Assembly (NCBI GenBank): GCA_034422075.1
Contig: DAOUJX010000026.1
Location: 1 to 26,951, forward strand
Reading direction: 5' to 3'
DNA: 26,951 nt
From: S34-282 sp034422075
GTDB lineage: Bacteria; Chloroflexota; Dehalococcoidia; Lucifugimonadales; Australimonadaceae
Part shown: positions 7,352 to 16,016 of the stretch, in pieces
Layout: each line of letters starts with the position of its first letter
Numbering within the stretch: the stretch's first letter is position 1
Made by a program: the position numbers and the translations under genes
Notes under the pieces: generated by a model
Seen by the model: the letters and a program-made list of their open reading frames with translations, nothing else
What the model was told of the DNA's origin: nothing
Databases searched by the model: none

Positions 7352-8229
7352 TGCTCCAACCCCGCCCTGAACGGCGTGCGCATCTGCTGGAGAAAGCCCA
7401 GCGGGTAGTCGCGGTTGTGCAGGCCCAACTCCCCCACTTCGCGGCTCTTCGGCAGAAAGCGCGTGCCGAAGAGCACGTCCCAGATGATGAGGTTGTTGCC
7501 GTAGTTGTTGTTCGACTCTTCCGCAATTTCGGAGTGGTGCCAGCGGTGCAACTCCGGCCCGCTGACGAGGTAGTTCAGCGGCCCCAAACGCACGCGGCAG
7601 TTGGAGTGCTGGAAGAAGCCGTTGAGCGCGTAGAAGACGAAGTAGGCCGCCAGCACCTCCGGCGCGACGCCCAAGAGGGCGAACGGCAGCGTGTCGACCG
7701 TGTACTGGATCGCCTTCTCGAGCGGGTGGAAGCGCCCAACGTTGAGCCAGTAGAGCCGGTGCGGCGAGTGGTGGACGGCGTGGAGCCGCCACATCAGGGC
7801 GTAGCGATGGAAGGCGCGGTGCATCCAGTAGCGCATGAAGTCGGCGGCGGCCAGCATCAGCACCACCTGCGCCGCGAGCGGCCAGTCGCTCGGCCACAGC
7901 CCCGACGGCAGCGCGCCGCGCGCCTCGAGGAGCTCCCGCAGGCCGAGCACGACGGTGAAGGAGAGCGCGTACGGCAGCGCGGCCTGCACCGTGGCGATGA
8001 ACATCGCGTCCGCGCCGACCTCGCGCGCTGATGGATGCCACGCGCGCCGGTGCGGCAAGCGCGCCTCGTGCAGCGTCACCAGCCCCGCCCCTGCGAGCAC
8101 GGCGAGGTACGACGCGGGCGCGGGCCCTAGGCCGGACGCCGTCAGCGCCGCATACAGCGCAAAGCCGATCGCAAGCACCGCAGGGTACGATGCCGCGACC
8201 ACCAAGCGCGCTGCCAGCGACTCGCCCAA
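7348..8229 (-). CDS. Membrane fatty-acid hydroxylase / sterol desaturase family protein
   Basis: This 293-residue integral membrane di-iron enzyme has the eight-histidine signature: HRAFH (His137, His141), HAVHH (His150, 153, 154), FQHSN (His208) and HRWHH (His228, 231, 232). Hydrophobic segments lie at about 10-30, 38-54, 74-98, 118-130 and 180-205. The family inserts oxygen into, or desaturates, lipid chains such as sterols, carotenoids, sphingoid bases or alkyl ethers, using O2. The start is TTG 8229 preceded by GGGAGG. It is the first gene of the operon, overlapping the GH3 gene by four bases. Substrate is not assignable, and no sterol pathway gene is visible here. Confidence 0.9.
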   Translation of the reverse strand: MGESLAARLVVAASYPAVLAIGFALYAALTASGLGPAPASYLAVLAGAGLVTLHEARLPHRRAWHPSAREVGADAMFIATVQAALPYALSFTVVLGLRELLEARGALPSGLWPSDWPLAAQVVLMLAAADFMRYWMHRAFHRYALMWRLHAVHHSPHRLYWLNVGRFHPLEKAIQYTVDTLPFALLGVAPEVLAAYFVFYALNGFFQHSNCRVRLGPLNYLVSGPELHRWHHSEIAEESNNNYGNNLIIWDVLFGTRFLPKSREVGELGLHNRDYPLGFLQQMRTPFRAGLEQ

Positions 8230-8248
8230 GCGCTCCCTCCCGCGGCCT

Positions 8249-8254
8249 ATTGTA
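8249..8254 (-). promoter_or_regulatory. Possible -10 element of the desaturase-GH3-epimerase operon
   Basis: TACAAT on the minus strand (8254-8249) matches five of six -10 bases and equals the greA -10. It lies 19 bases before the TTG start, leaving a leader of roughly a dozen bases. No good -35 is seen, so this is tentative. Confidence 0.4.
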
Positions 8255-8330
8255 GCGGCGCGCGCCTGCTATCCCTCCTCCTGGGGACAAGAGGGCTCTT
8301 TGCACCTCAGCCGGAGGGCGGGTGGCCTCG

Positions 8331-9593
8331 TTAGGCCGCCAGCAGCTTGCGGAAGCGTGCTTCGGATCGGTAGGGGCCGACGATCGCCAGACGGTAGTCG
8401 CCGGGGCCGAGGTAGCGCTCCGCCGCGCCCTTCACATCCTCCGCCGTCACGGCGCGGACGAGGTCGACGACCTCCTCGGGCGTCCAGATGCGGTCGAAGA
8501 GCAACTCTTGCGCCCCGCCCCACGCCATCACCGCGCGCGTGTCCTCCAACCGCAGCATCATCCTTCCCACCATGTACTCGGTGGCGCGGCTCAGCTCCTC
8601 CTCCGACACGCCCTTGGCCATCAGCTCCAGCTCCTGGCGAATGCCGCCAAGGGTGCGTTCGACCTTCGGAGGCTCCGTGCCGCAGTAGACCGTGAAGGCC
8701 CCGCAGTCGCGGTAGTGCGACGACGAGCTGTGCACGTCGTAGGCCAGGCCCTGCTGCTCGCGCAGCTTCATGAACAGCCGGCTCGTCATCCCTTCGCCCA
8801 GGATGCTGCTCATCAGGTCGGTTGCAAAGCGCGAGGGGTCCTCGGCGGAGACGCCGTCGAGTGCGATGGCGATGTGCGCCTGGTCGGTCTTGCGCTGGCC
8901 GATGGCGATGCGTACCCCCCGCGGCGACTCCTCGGCGCGGTACCAGTCGCGCGGCGTTCCGTCCGCCCAGTCGCCCAGCAGCTTCTCCACGTGGGTCACC
9001 ACCTGGTCGTGTGTCACGCCGCCGGCGACGGCGACGACGGTGTTGGAGGGAACATACTGCGATGCGTGATACTCGGCGAGGTCGGGCTGGCTGATGCCGT
9101 TGACCGACTCGCGCGATCCGCCGATGTCGCGGCCCATTGCCTGGCCCGGCCAGATCGTCTGGTCGAGCAGCATGTCGGCAAACGCCGCCGGCTGATCGTA
9201 CGTCATCGACAGCTCTTCGAGGATGACGTCGCGCTCGCGCGCGTGCTCTTCATCCGCGAGGATGGGTCGGCGCACCATGTCGACGAGAACGTCAAGCGCA
9301 AGCGGCAAATGCTCCGCGCCGACCTTGGTCCAGTAGATGGTCTCCTCGCGGGAGGTGCTGGCGTTCATGATGCCGCCCACGCCCTCGATGGCTCCCGAGA
9401 TCATCTCCGGCCTCGGGCGCGACTCGGTGCCCTTGAAGAGCATGTGCTCCAAGAAGTGAGACGCCCCGGCGAGGCGATCCTCCTCGTAGCGCGACCCCGC
9501 GCCGACGAAGATGCCGACCGAGACCGAGCGCGCGTGCGGCATCGCAGCCGTGACCACGCGCAAGCCGTTTGAAAGTGTGCTCTTTTCGTACAA
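8331..9593 (-). CDS. M16-family zinc metallopeptidase (processing peptidase-like)
   Basis: The 420-residue protein carries the inverted zinc motif HxxEH (His46-Phe-Leu-Glu49-His50 in SHFLEHMLFKGT). A downstream glutamate near 126-127 (RDVILEELSM) stands at the spacing expected for the third ligand. The second, inactive-like half contains the usual R/Y region (GEGMTSRLFMKLREQQGLAYDV). Length matches bacterial YmxG/PqqL-type and mitochondrial processing peptidase beta-like proteins. Start is TTG 9593, in register with the family N-terminus (STLSNGLRVV). No signal peptide is seen, suggesting a cytoplasmic peptidase. It follows serS but is separated from it by nearly 300 bp of decayed duplicated sequence. 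The stop lies in a small hairpin near 8331. Confidence 0.92.
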   Translation of the reverse strand: MYEKSTLSNGLRVVTAAMPHARSVSVGIFVGAGSRYEEDRLAGASHFLEHMLFKGTESRPRPEMISGAIEGVGGIMNASTSREETIYWTKVGAEHLPLALDVLVDMVRRPILADEEHARERDVILEELSMTYDQPAAFADMLLDQTIWPGQAMGRDIGGSRESVNGISQPDLAEYHASQYVPSNTVVAVAGGVTHDQVVTHVEKLLGDWADGTPRDWYRAEESPRGVRIAIGQRKTDQAHIAIALDGVSAEDPSRFATDLMSSILGEGMTSRLFMKLREQQGLAYDVHSSSSHYRDCGAFTVYCGTEPPKVERTLGGIRQELELMAKGVSEEELSRATEYMVGRMMLRLEDTRAVMAWGGAQELLFDRIWTPEEVVDLVRAVTAEDVKGAAERYLGPGDYRLAIVGPYRSEARFRKLLAA

Positions 9594-9610
9594 AACCCTA
9601 CCCCCTATCG

Positions 9611-9775
9611 CAGAGCGTGTGCGGGTACTCGCCCGATTCTAGGACGCCCCGCGTTCGGGACGCCAACGCTATTTGCATGCACCAAACAGGTCATCCTACC
9701 ACACCCGCATCCGCGCGCAGCACCGTCTCGCCCAAGTATGGCACAAGCGCGTTCGGCACGACGACCGAGGCGTCC
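9611..9775. repeat. Tandem duplication unit 1 (serS 3'-end ghost)
   Basis: This stretch is similar along its length to 9787-9965, offset by about 176-192 bases with small indels. Shared stretches include GCCCGATTCTAGG and CTCGCCCAAGTATGGCACAA. It represents the older, decayed unit of a tandem duplication covering the end of serS and its downstream DNA. Confidence 0.85.
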
Positions 9776-9777
9776 GC
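9691..9777 (-). pseudogene. Decayed copy of the serS 3' end
   Basis: On the minus strand this reads ADASVVVPNALVPYLGETV then LRADAGVVG and a TGA (9693-9691). The true serS end reads ADGSVVVPSVLVPYLGEAV then LRTDAGS. Twenty-eight codons are aligned with few substitutions. Upstream the similarity ends abruptly at the Gln-Ala junction and there is no start codon, so this is a 3' fragment left by tandem duplication. Confidence 0.88.
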
Positions 9778-9786
9778 ACCCTCCCT

Positions 9787-9965
9787 CACAGAGAACGTGT
9801 GCTAGTACGAGCGCGAAACTTCTAGCCCGATTCTAGGCAGCCCAACGTTTGGAACGCCGACGCTGATTGCGGGCGTCAATCGGCCTTAACTTCCTGCGTC
9901 TGTGCGCAGCACCGCCTCGCCCAAGTATGGCACAAGCACACTTGGCACGACGACCGACCCGTCGG
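9787..9965. repeat. Tandem duplication unit 2 (live serS 3' end)
   Basis: This is the second unit of the duplication. It includes the last about 25 codons of functional serS and the DNA just past its stop. Even the left border sequence recurs (CAGAG followed by CGTGTGC in both units), which supports a head-to-tail duplication and not chance similarity. Confidence 0.85.
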
Positions 9966-11172
9966 CCTGTTGGTAGGTCTCGATGAGCGCGATGAGCACG
10001 CGGGGGAGCGCAAGGCCGGAGGCGTTCAGCGTGTGGACGTACTCGGGCCGCGCCCCCGCCTCGCGCCGGAAGCGGATGTTCGCGCGGCGCGCCTGGAAGT
10101 CGTAGCAGTTCGAGCACGACGAGACCTCCAGCCACTCCTCCGATGCGGGCGCCCAGAGCTCGATGTCGAACGACTTGCCGGACTGGAAGCCAAGGTCGCC
10201 CGCACAGAGCTCTAGCACGCGGTAGGGGATGCCCAGCCCCTGGCACACCGCCTCGGCGTGCGAGACCATCGCCGCGAGCGCCGCCTCCGACTCCTCCGGT
10301 GCGGTGACCTGGTAGATCTCGACCTTCTCGAACTGGTGGACGCGCTTGATGCCGCGCGTGTCGCGGCCCGCCGCCGCCTTCTCGCGCCTAAAGCACTGCG
10401 AGTGCGCCATGTAGCGCAGGGGCAGCACCCCCGGCTCCAGCACCTCGTCGCGGTGCAGATTGGTCAGCGGCACCTCGGCGGTGGGGATGAGCCAGAGGTC
10501 GTCCTCGTCGTCGTGGTAGAGGTTCTCTGCAAAGCGGGGCAGGTTGCCCGAGCCCTCCATCACCTGCGGACGCACCAGCAGCGGCACGCCGAACTCGCGG
10601 TAGCCGTGCTCGCGGCGGTGCAGGTCGAGCATCCAGCCCACGACCGCGCGCTGCAACCGCGCCCCCGCCTCGTCGAAGACGTAGAAACGCGAGCCCGCCA
10701 GCTTGGCCCCGCGTTCCATGTCGACGAGGCCGAGCGACGGCGCCAGGTCCCAGTGGGGCTGCGGTGAGAAATCGAACGCGCGGCGCTCGCCCGCCTCGCG
10801 CACCACGACGTTGCCCGTTTCGTCGGCGCCCTCGGGCACGTCGGCCGCGGGCAGGTTGGGGACGGCGATCATGAGCGCGTGCAACCGCTCCTCTGCGCCG
10901 CGCCGGCGCTCGTCGCCCTGCGCGATACGCTCGCCCAGCGCGCGGACGTGCTCACGCTCCTGCCCGGCGTCGCCGCCCTGCTTGAGCACCTCGCCGATGG
11001 CCCGGGACGCCTCGTTGCGCTGCTCGCGGAGCTGGTCGGTCTCGAGCACGAGCGCGCGCCGCTCCTCATCGAGCCTCGCCAGTTCGCCGACGATGGCCTC
11101 GTCCTCGCCCCGGCGCCGCAGCGCCTCGCGCAGCCGATCCGGCTCGCGGCGCACCAGCTCCACGTCGATCAT
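9886..11172 (-). CDS. serS: Seryl-tRNA synthetase
   Basis: The 428-residue class II synthetase charges tRNA-Ser in the cytoplasm. Its N-terminal long coiled-coil arm (about 25-110, rich in Glu, Arg and Leu) contacts the tRNA extra arm. The catalytic domain shows motif 1 near PLLVRPQVMEGSGNLPRF, motif 2 with PTAEVPLTN and FRREKAAAGRDTRG, and motif 3 LPRVLIALIETYQ with DGSVVVP. Length equals the bacterial norm. ATG 11172 overlaps the lysS stop as ATGA, so translation is coupled to lysS. Its 3' end was tandemly duplicated; the extra copy is decayed. Confidence 0.97.
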   Translation of the reverse strand: MIDVELVRREPDRLREALRRRGEDEAIVGELARLDEERRALVLETDQLREQRNEASRAIGEVLKQGGDAGQEREHVRALGERIAQGDERRRGAEERLHALMIAVPNLPAADVPEGADETGNVVVREAGERRAFDFSPQPHWDLAPSLGLVDMERGAKLAGSRFYVFDEAGARLQRAVVGWMLDLHRREHGYREFGVPLLVRPQVMEGSGNLPRFAENLYHDDEDDLWLIPTAEVPLTNLHRDEVLEPGVLPLRYMAHSQCFRREKAAAGRDTRGIKRVHQFEKVEIYQVTAPEESEAALAAMVSHAEAVCQGLGIPYRVLELCAGDLGFQSGKSFDIELWAPASEEWLEVSSCSNCYDFQARRANIRFRREAGARPEYVHTLNASGLALPRVLIALIETYQQADGSVVVPSVLVPYLGEAVLRTDAGS

Positions 11173-12656
11173 GGTGCCTCCACGCTGCGCACCTGCGGGA
11201 AGAGGACGGCATCGCGAATGGTGCGCTGGCCGGTCAGCAGCATCACGAGGCGGTCGATGCCGATGCCGAGCCCGCCCGTCGGCGGCATCCCGTACTCGAG
11301 CGCGAGGATGAAGTCGTCGTCGAGCCGGTCGAGCTCCTCCCCCTGGTACTGGCGGCGCATCGCCTCCTGCTCCGCCATGCGCTCGCGCTGGACGTCGGGG
11401 TCGTTGAGCTCGCTGAAGGCGTTCGCGATCTCCATGCCTCCCGCGAACGCCTCGAAGCGCTCGACGTAGCGCGGGTCGTCGGTGCGCTGCTTGGCCAGCG
11501 GCGACATCTCGACCGGGTAGTCGACGAGGAAGGCGGGCTGCACCAGCTGCGGCTCGACGAAGTGGCCCACGAGCTTGTCGATCAGCCTGCCGCGGCTCTC
11601 GCCGTAGGTCACGTGGACGCCCGCCTCGCGCATCCGTTCTGCGAGGCCTTGCGCCGTGGGGAAATCGTCTAAGTCGATGCCGCCGTAGCGGGCGATGGCA
11701 TCGCGCAGGCCGATGCGCGGCCAGGGCGGGCTCAGGTCGATTCGGATCCCGTCGCGCTCGACGCTCGCTATCCCGAGCGCATCCTTCGCCACCTTGGGGA
11801 CGAGCGTCTCGACCAAACGCATGATCTTGCGGTAGTCGGCGTACGCCTCGTACGACTCCAGGAGCGTGAACTCGGGGTTGTGGTCGCGGTCGATGCCCTC
11901 GTTGCGGAAGACGCGCCCTATCTCGTAGACGCGGTCCATCCCGCCGACGATGAGCCGCTTGAGGTAGAGCTCGGTGGCGATGCGCAGGTACAGCGTGCGG
12001 TCGAGCGCGTGGTGGCGCGTCGCAAACGGCTCCGCCATCGCGCCCGCAGGAACGGGCACGAGCACGGGCGTCTCCACCTCCAGATAGCCGCGCGCGTCGA
12101 AGAAGCGGCGGGCGGCGGCGATGATGCGGCTGCGCGCGCGCATCGCATCGTGGACATCGCGGTTGGCGATCAGGTCGAGGTAGCGCTGGCGGTAGCGCTG
12201 CTCTTGGTCGCGCAGCCCGTAGTAGTCGTCGGGCGGCGGGCGCACCGCCTTCGCGAGCAGCCGCAGCGAGGCCGCTTCGAGCGAGGGCTCCCCGGCGCGC
12301 GTGCGCATCATCGTCCCGCGCGCCCCGACGAAGTCGCCAAGGTCGAGGTGGTCGAGCAGCGCGTAGTCGTCGCCGAGCGCATCTGCGCGCACGAAGAGCT
12401 GCAAGCGCCCCTCCGAGTCCTCGATGTCGACGAAGGTGGCGCGGCCCATGCCGCGGATGCGCGCGATGCGCCCCGCCACCGCCGCGCTAGCGCGTGCGCT
12501 AGCGCCCCGCGCCTCGGCGCGCGCGAGCCGCGCAAGCGCCCGGCGCGTCGTCTGCGTCGGCCGGTAGCGTGCGGGGTAGGGGTCGACGCCGCGCGCGCGG
12601 AGCGCCTCGAGGTTGGCCCGCCGGTTGTGGATGAGTTCGTCGCCGCGTTGTGTCAT
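11169..12656 (-). CDS. lysS: Lysyl-tRNA synthetase, class II
   Basis: The 495-residue protein has an N-terminal OB-fold anticodon-binding domain (about 50-150, VAGRIARIRGMGRATFVDIED) and a class II catalytic core. Motif 2 is YEIGRVFRNEGIDRDHNPEF and motif 3 is GLGIGIDRLVMLL. I start it at ATG 12656 (MTQRGDELIHNRRANLEALR), matching the family N-terminus. The open frame extends to 12755, but that would overlap the end of greA. It lies 49 bases after greA and overlaps serS by four bases, giving a greA-lysS-serS transcription unit. Confidence 0.97.
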   Translation of the reverse strand: MTQRGDELIHNRRANLEALRARGVDPYPARYRPTQTTRRALARLARAEARGASARASAAVAGRIARIRGMGRATFVDIEDSEGRLQLFVRADALGDDYALLDHLDLGDFVGARGTMMRTRAGEPSLEAASLRLLAKAVRPPPDDYYGLRDQEQRYRQRYLDLIANRDVHDAMRARSRIIAAARRFFDARGYLEVETPVLVPVPAGAMAEPFATRHHALDRTLYLRIATELYLKRLIVGGMDRVYEIGRVFRNEGIDRDHNPEFTLLESYEAYADYRKIMRLVETLVPKVAKDALGIASVERDGIRIDLSPPWPRIGLRDAIARYGGIDLDDFPTAQGLAERMREAGVHVTYGESRGRLIDKLVGHFVEPQLVQPAFLVDYPVEMSPLAKQRTDDPRYVERFEAFAGGMEIANAFSELNDPDVQRERMAEQEAMRRQYQGEELDRLDDDFILALEYGMPPTGGLGIGIDRLVMLLTGQRTIRDAVLFPQVRSVEAP

Positions 12657-12705
12657 GGGCGCGCATGACGCTAGCGCCAAAGGGCGCGTTGCGCTAGGGC
12701 GCAGC

Positions 12706-13182
12706 CTAGCGGACTTGGAGTACCTTGAGCCGCTGCGTGCCGGATGGAACGGCAAACTCGACGATGTCGCCCGACCTCTTGCCCATGAGCGCCTGGCCCA
12801 TCGGCGACTCGTTGGAGATGCGCCCGTCGGCGGGCGATGCCTCCGCGCTGCCGACGATGGTGTAGTTGGACGGCTTGCCGTTGTCGCCGACCTGCACCTT
12901 GACGATGGAGCCGATCTCGATGACGTCCGACTTGTTCTTGCGGTGGTCGGGGATGATGACGGCGTTCTGGATCATGAGGTCGAGCTCTTGGATGCGGCCC
13001 TCGACGAAGGCGTGCTCGTTCATCGCCTCCTCGTACTCGGCGTTCTCGCCCATCGCGCCGACTTCCTTCGACTGGTGGATGCGCTCGGCGACCTCCTGGC
13101 GACGCACGGTGCGGAGCTGCTCTAACTCCTCCTCCAGCGTCCGGAGGCCGTCGACCGTGAGGTATGTCTGCTCTTGAGCCAT
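12706..13182 (-). CDS. greA: Transcription elongation factor GreA/GreB family
   Basis: The 158-residue protein has the N-terminal antiparallel coiled coil (about 1-75) and a C-terminal FKBP-like domain (SDVIEIGSIVKVQV to PSGTQRLKVLQV). Gre factors enter the RNA polymerase secondary channel and stimulate cleavage of backtracked RNA. The coiled-coil tip usually reads GDLSENAEY, with Asp and Glu helping hold Mg2+. Here it reads GAMGENAEY (42-50), so the Asp position is Ala43 while Glu46 is kept. Cleavage stimulation may therefore be weak or altered. The gene has a clear promoter and heads an operon with lysS and serS. Confidence 0.95.
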   Translation of the reverse strand: MAQEQTYLTVDGLRTLEEELEQLRTVRRQEVAERIHQSKEVGAMGENAEYEEAMNEHAFVEGRIQELDLMIQNAVIIPDHRKNKSDVIEIGSIVKVQVGDNGKPSNYTIVGSAEASPADGRISNESPMGQALMGKRSGDIVEFAVPSGTQRLKVLQVR

Positions 13183-13265
13183 GCCGCAACCCCGCTGCGG
13201 GCGGTGTACGCCGAGCCGCCGCGCAACAAAACGCCGAGGCGGCGCTAGAGGAGGGAAGGGGGAGC

Positions 13266-13281
13266 CGATGCCTCAGCATCG
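13266..13281 (-). promoter_or_regulatory. Hairpin at the predicted greA transcript start
   Basis: CGATGC and GCATCG form a 6-bp stem with a 4-base loop immediately after the greA -10. It may be an operator or a 5' stem that stabilises the mRNA; the function is inferred only. Confidence 0.45.
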
Positions 13282-13283
13282 CT

Positions 13284-13312
13284 ATTGTATGCGTCCGCCG
13301 CCACGCAATCAA
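13284..13312 (-). promoter_or_regulatory. greA-lysS-serS promoter
   Basis: On the minus strand -35 TTGATT (13312-13307) and -10 TACAAT (13289-13284) are 17 bases apart, a good sigma-70-type pair. Predicted transcription begins near 13277, leaving a leader of about 95 bases before the greA ATG. The divergent usp gene begins 75 bases on the other side. Confidence 0.7.
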
Positions 13313-13387
13313 TCCGTCCCCTCTCTCGCGCACGATTGCGCCGTCGGTGGTAGGCTTGCAGTGCGCCGAGGCTAAGGAGGTACGCGC

Positions 13388-14341
13388 ATGTACGAGAACA
13401 TCATCGTCCCGCTCGACGGCTCAGACGCATCGAGGCAGGTGCTGCCCTACGCACGCTCGATCGCCAAGACCGTCGGCGCAACGCTCCGCCTCATCGGGGT
13501 GCTGGAGCCGCTCAACCGCGTCGACAACCTCTCGCGGATGGGCTCGGGCGCGCAGAACGCCCCCATGAGCCAGTCGGAGCTCGTGCTCTCCGAGGACTGG
13601 CGAGCCCTCGTTGGCGGGTTGCGCCGGGAGGCGCGCGAGCGCCTCGATGCCGCCGCGGAAGAGATCCGGAGCCAGGGCATCGAGACGACGGTGGAGCTGC
13701 TGGAGGGCGAGGCCGCCGAGCAGATCATCGCCGCGGGCAACCGCGCGGGCGAATCGCTCATCGCCATGTCCACCCACGGGCGCTCGGGCATCGGGCGCTG
13801 GATGCTCGGCAGCGTGACCGACAAGGTGGTCAAGCACACGGCGACGCCCGTGCTCATCATCCGCGCCCAGCGCGAAGCGCCACCCGACGACGTGGCGCTC
13901 TCGAGGGTCGTGCTGCCATTGGACGGCTCGGAGCTGGCGGAGCGCGCCATCCCCCACGCCGTCGCCTTCGCCAACGCGTTCGGCACCGGCATCACCATCC
14001 TGCGCTCGTCGTCGCCGACGGCCTACGGGTTCGGCTACGCCGACTACTACGCCGCACAGACGTACACCGACATCAGCTCCGAGGTGCTGTCCGACGTGCG
14101 CGACTACGTCACCAGCGCGGTGGGGCGCATCCAGGGCATGGGCGTTACGAGCGTCGAGGAGCGCACGCCGGAGGGAAACCCCGGCGCGGCCATCATCGAC
14201 GAGGTGGGCGACGACCGAACCAAGCTGGTGGTCATGACGACGCACGGCCGCACCGGCGTGGGCCGCTGGGTGCTGGGCAGCGTGACGGACCGCGTCATCC
14301 AGCACAGCGCCGGCCCCGTCATGGTGATCGCCTCGAAGTAG
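13388..14341 (+). CDS. Tandem-domain universal stress protein (UspA family)
   Basis: The 317-residue protein consists of two UspA domains (about 1-158 and 165-317). Each ends with the nucleotide-binding signature: STHGRSGIGRWMLGS and TTHGRTGVGRWVLGS (G-2x-G-9x-G-S type). Domain starts MYENIIVPLDGSD and LSRVVLPLDGSEL carry the Asp that contacts adenine. Such proteins bind ATP and act in stress resistance in the cytoplasm, with no fixed partner. ATG 13388 has a strong AGGAGG seven bases upstream. It is transcribed divergently from greA. No clear -35/-10 pair was identified. Confidence 0.95.
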   Translation: MYENIIVPLDGSDASRQVLPYARSIAKTVGATLRLIGVLEPLNRVDNLSRMGSGAQNAPMSQSELVLSEDWRALVGGLRREARERLDAAAEEIRSQGIETTVELLEGEAAEQIIAAGNRAGESLIAMSTHGRSGIGRWMLGSVTDKVVKHTATPVLIIRAQREAPPDDVALSRVVLPLDGSELAERAIPHAVAFANAFGTGITILRSSSPTAYGFGYADYYAAQTYTDISSEVLSDVRDYVTSAVGRIQGMGVTSVEERTPEGNPGAAIIDEVGDDRTKLVVMTTHGRTGVGRWVLGSVTDRVIQHSAGPVMVIASK

Positions 14342-14356
14342 GAGCAGGTCCGGCAG

Positions 14357-14365
14357 TGCTACCAT
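14357..14365 (+). promoter_or_regulatory. Extended -10 promoter before rdgB, apparently leaderless
   Basis: TGCTACCAT forms an extended -10 (TG-n-TACCAT). Only seven bases separate its last T from the rdgB ATG at 14373, so transcription starting at the usual distance would begin at or next to the start codon. No Shine-Dalgarno sequence is present between them. Confidence 0.5.
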
Positions 14366-14372
14366 CGTAGCC

Positions 14373-14983
14373 ATGACGCCTCGCCTCCTCATCGGCACCA
14401 ACAACGCGCACAAGGTGCGCGAGATGGTGCGGTTGCTCGACGGCGCGGGGTGGGACGCCCTGGTGCCCCGCGAGCTCGGCATCGCGCTCGACGTCGCCGA
14501 AGACGGCGAGACGTTCGAGGCGAACGCCCTCATCAAGGCCCGCGCATTCGCTGGGGCGAGCGGCGTACCCACGCTCGCCGACGACTCCGGCATCGAGGTC
14601 GACGCGCTCGGCGGGCGGCCGGGCGTCCACTCGGCGCGCTACGGCGGCCCGGGGTTGTCCGACGAGGAGCGCACCGCGCTGCTGCTCGATGAGATGGCCG
14701 CCGTGCCCGACGGCGAGCGCGGCTGCCGCTACGTCGCCGTGCTCGCGCTTGCCTGGCCCGGGGGCGACGAAGAGACCTTCAGCGGGACCTGCGAGGGCGA
14801 ACTGGCCCGCGCACCGGCGGGCGGCGGGGGGTTCGGCTACGACCCCGTCTTCTACGTCCCCTCCGCCGGACGCACTGTCGCGCAGATGGACGCGGCTCAG
14901 AAGGACGCGTTCTCGCACCGCGGCCAGGCTGCGCGGCTTGCACGCGAGCGCCTCATCGCAATCGCCAAAGAGGGCGCGCCCGC

Positions 14984-14987
<4 letters not shown>
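14373..14987 (+). CDS. rdgB: RdgB/HAM1-family non-canonical purine NTP pyrophosphatase
   Basis: The 204-residue protein hydrolyses ITP, dITP and XTP to monophosphates, keeping deaminated purines out of DNA and RNA. Signature sites are the N-terminal GTNNAHKVREM loop, the catalytic ADDSGIEVDALGG with SARYGG, the nucleotide pocket GGGGFGYDPVFYV, and SHRGQA near the C-terminus. The length is typical. It overlaps moaA by four bases (ATGA 14984-14987), so it appears to lead the rdgB-moaA-rnhA-moaC operon. Confidence 0.95.
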
Positions 14988-16015
<1,028 letters not shown>

Positions 16016-16016
16016 C

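Noticed and set aside
5726..8305. Single 859-codon open frame covering GH3 and the desaturase region
   Set aside because: Upstream of 7351 the frame is antiphase to the desaturase and gives Arg/Ala/Gly-rich nonsense; the real GH3 start is GTG 7351.
8322..9572. 416-codon plus-strand frame opposite the M16 peptidase
   Set aside because: Antisense shadow of a high-GC gene; no motifs, and the minus strand carries a complete metallopeptidase.
12657..12755. Longer N-terminus for lysS
   Set aside because: It would overlap the end of greA and add residues unlike the family; MTQRGDELIHNRR at 12656 matches the normal start.
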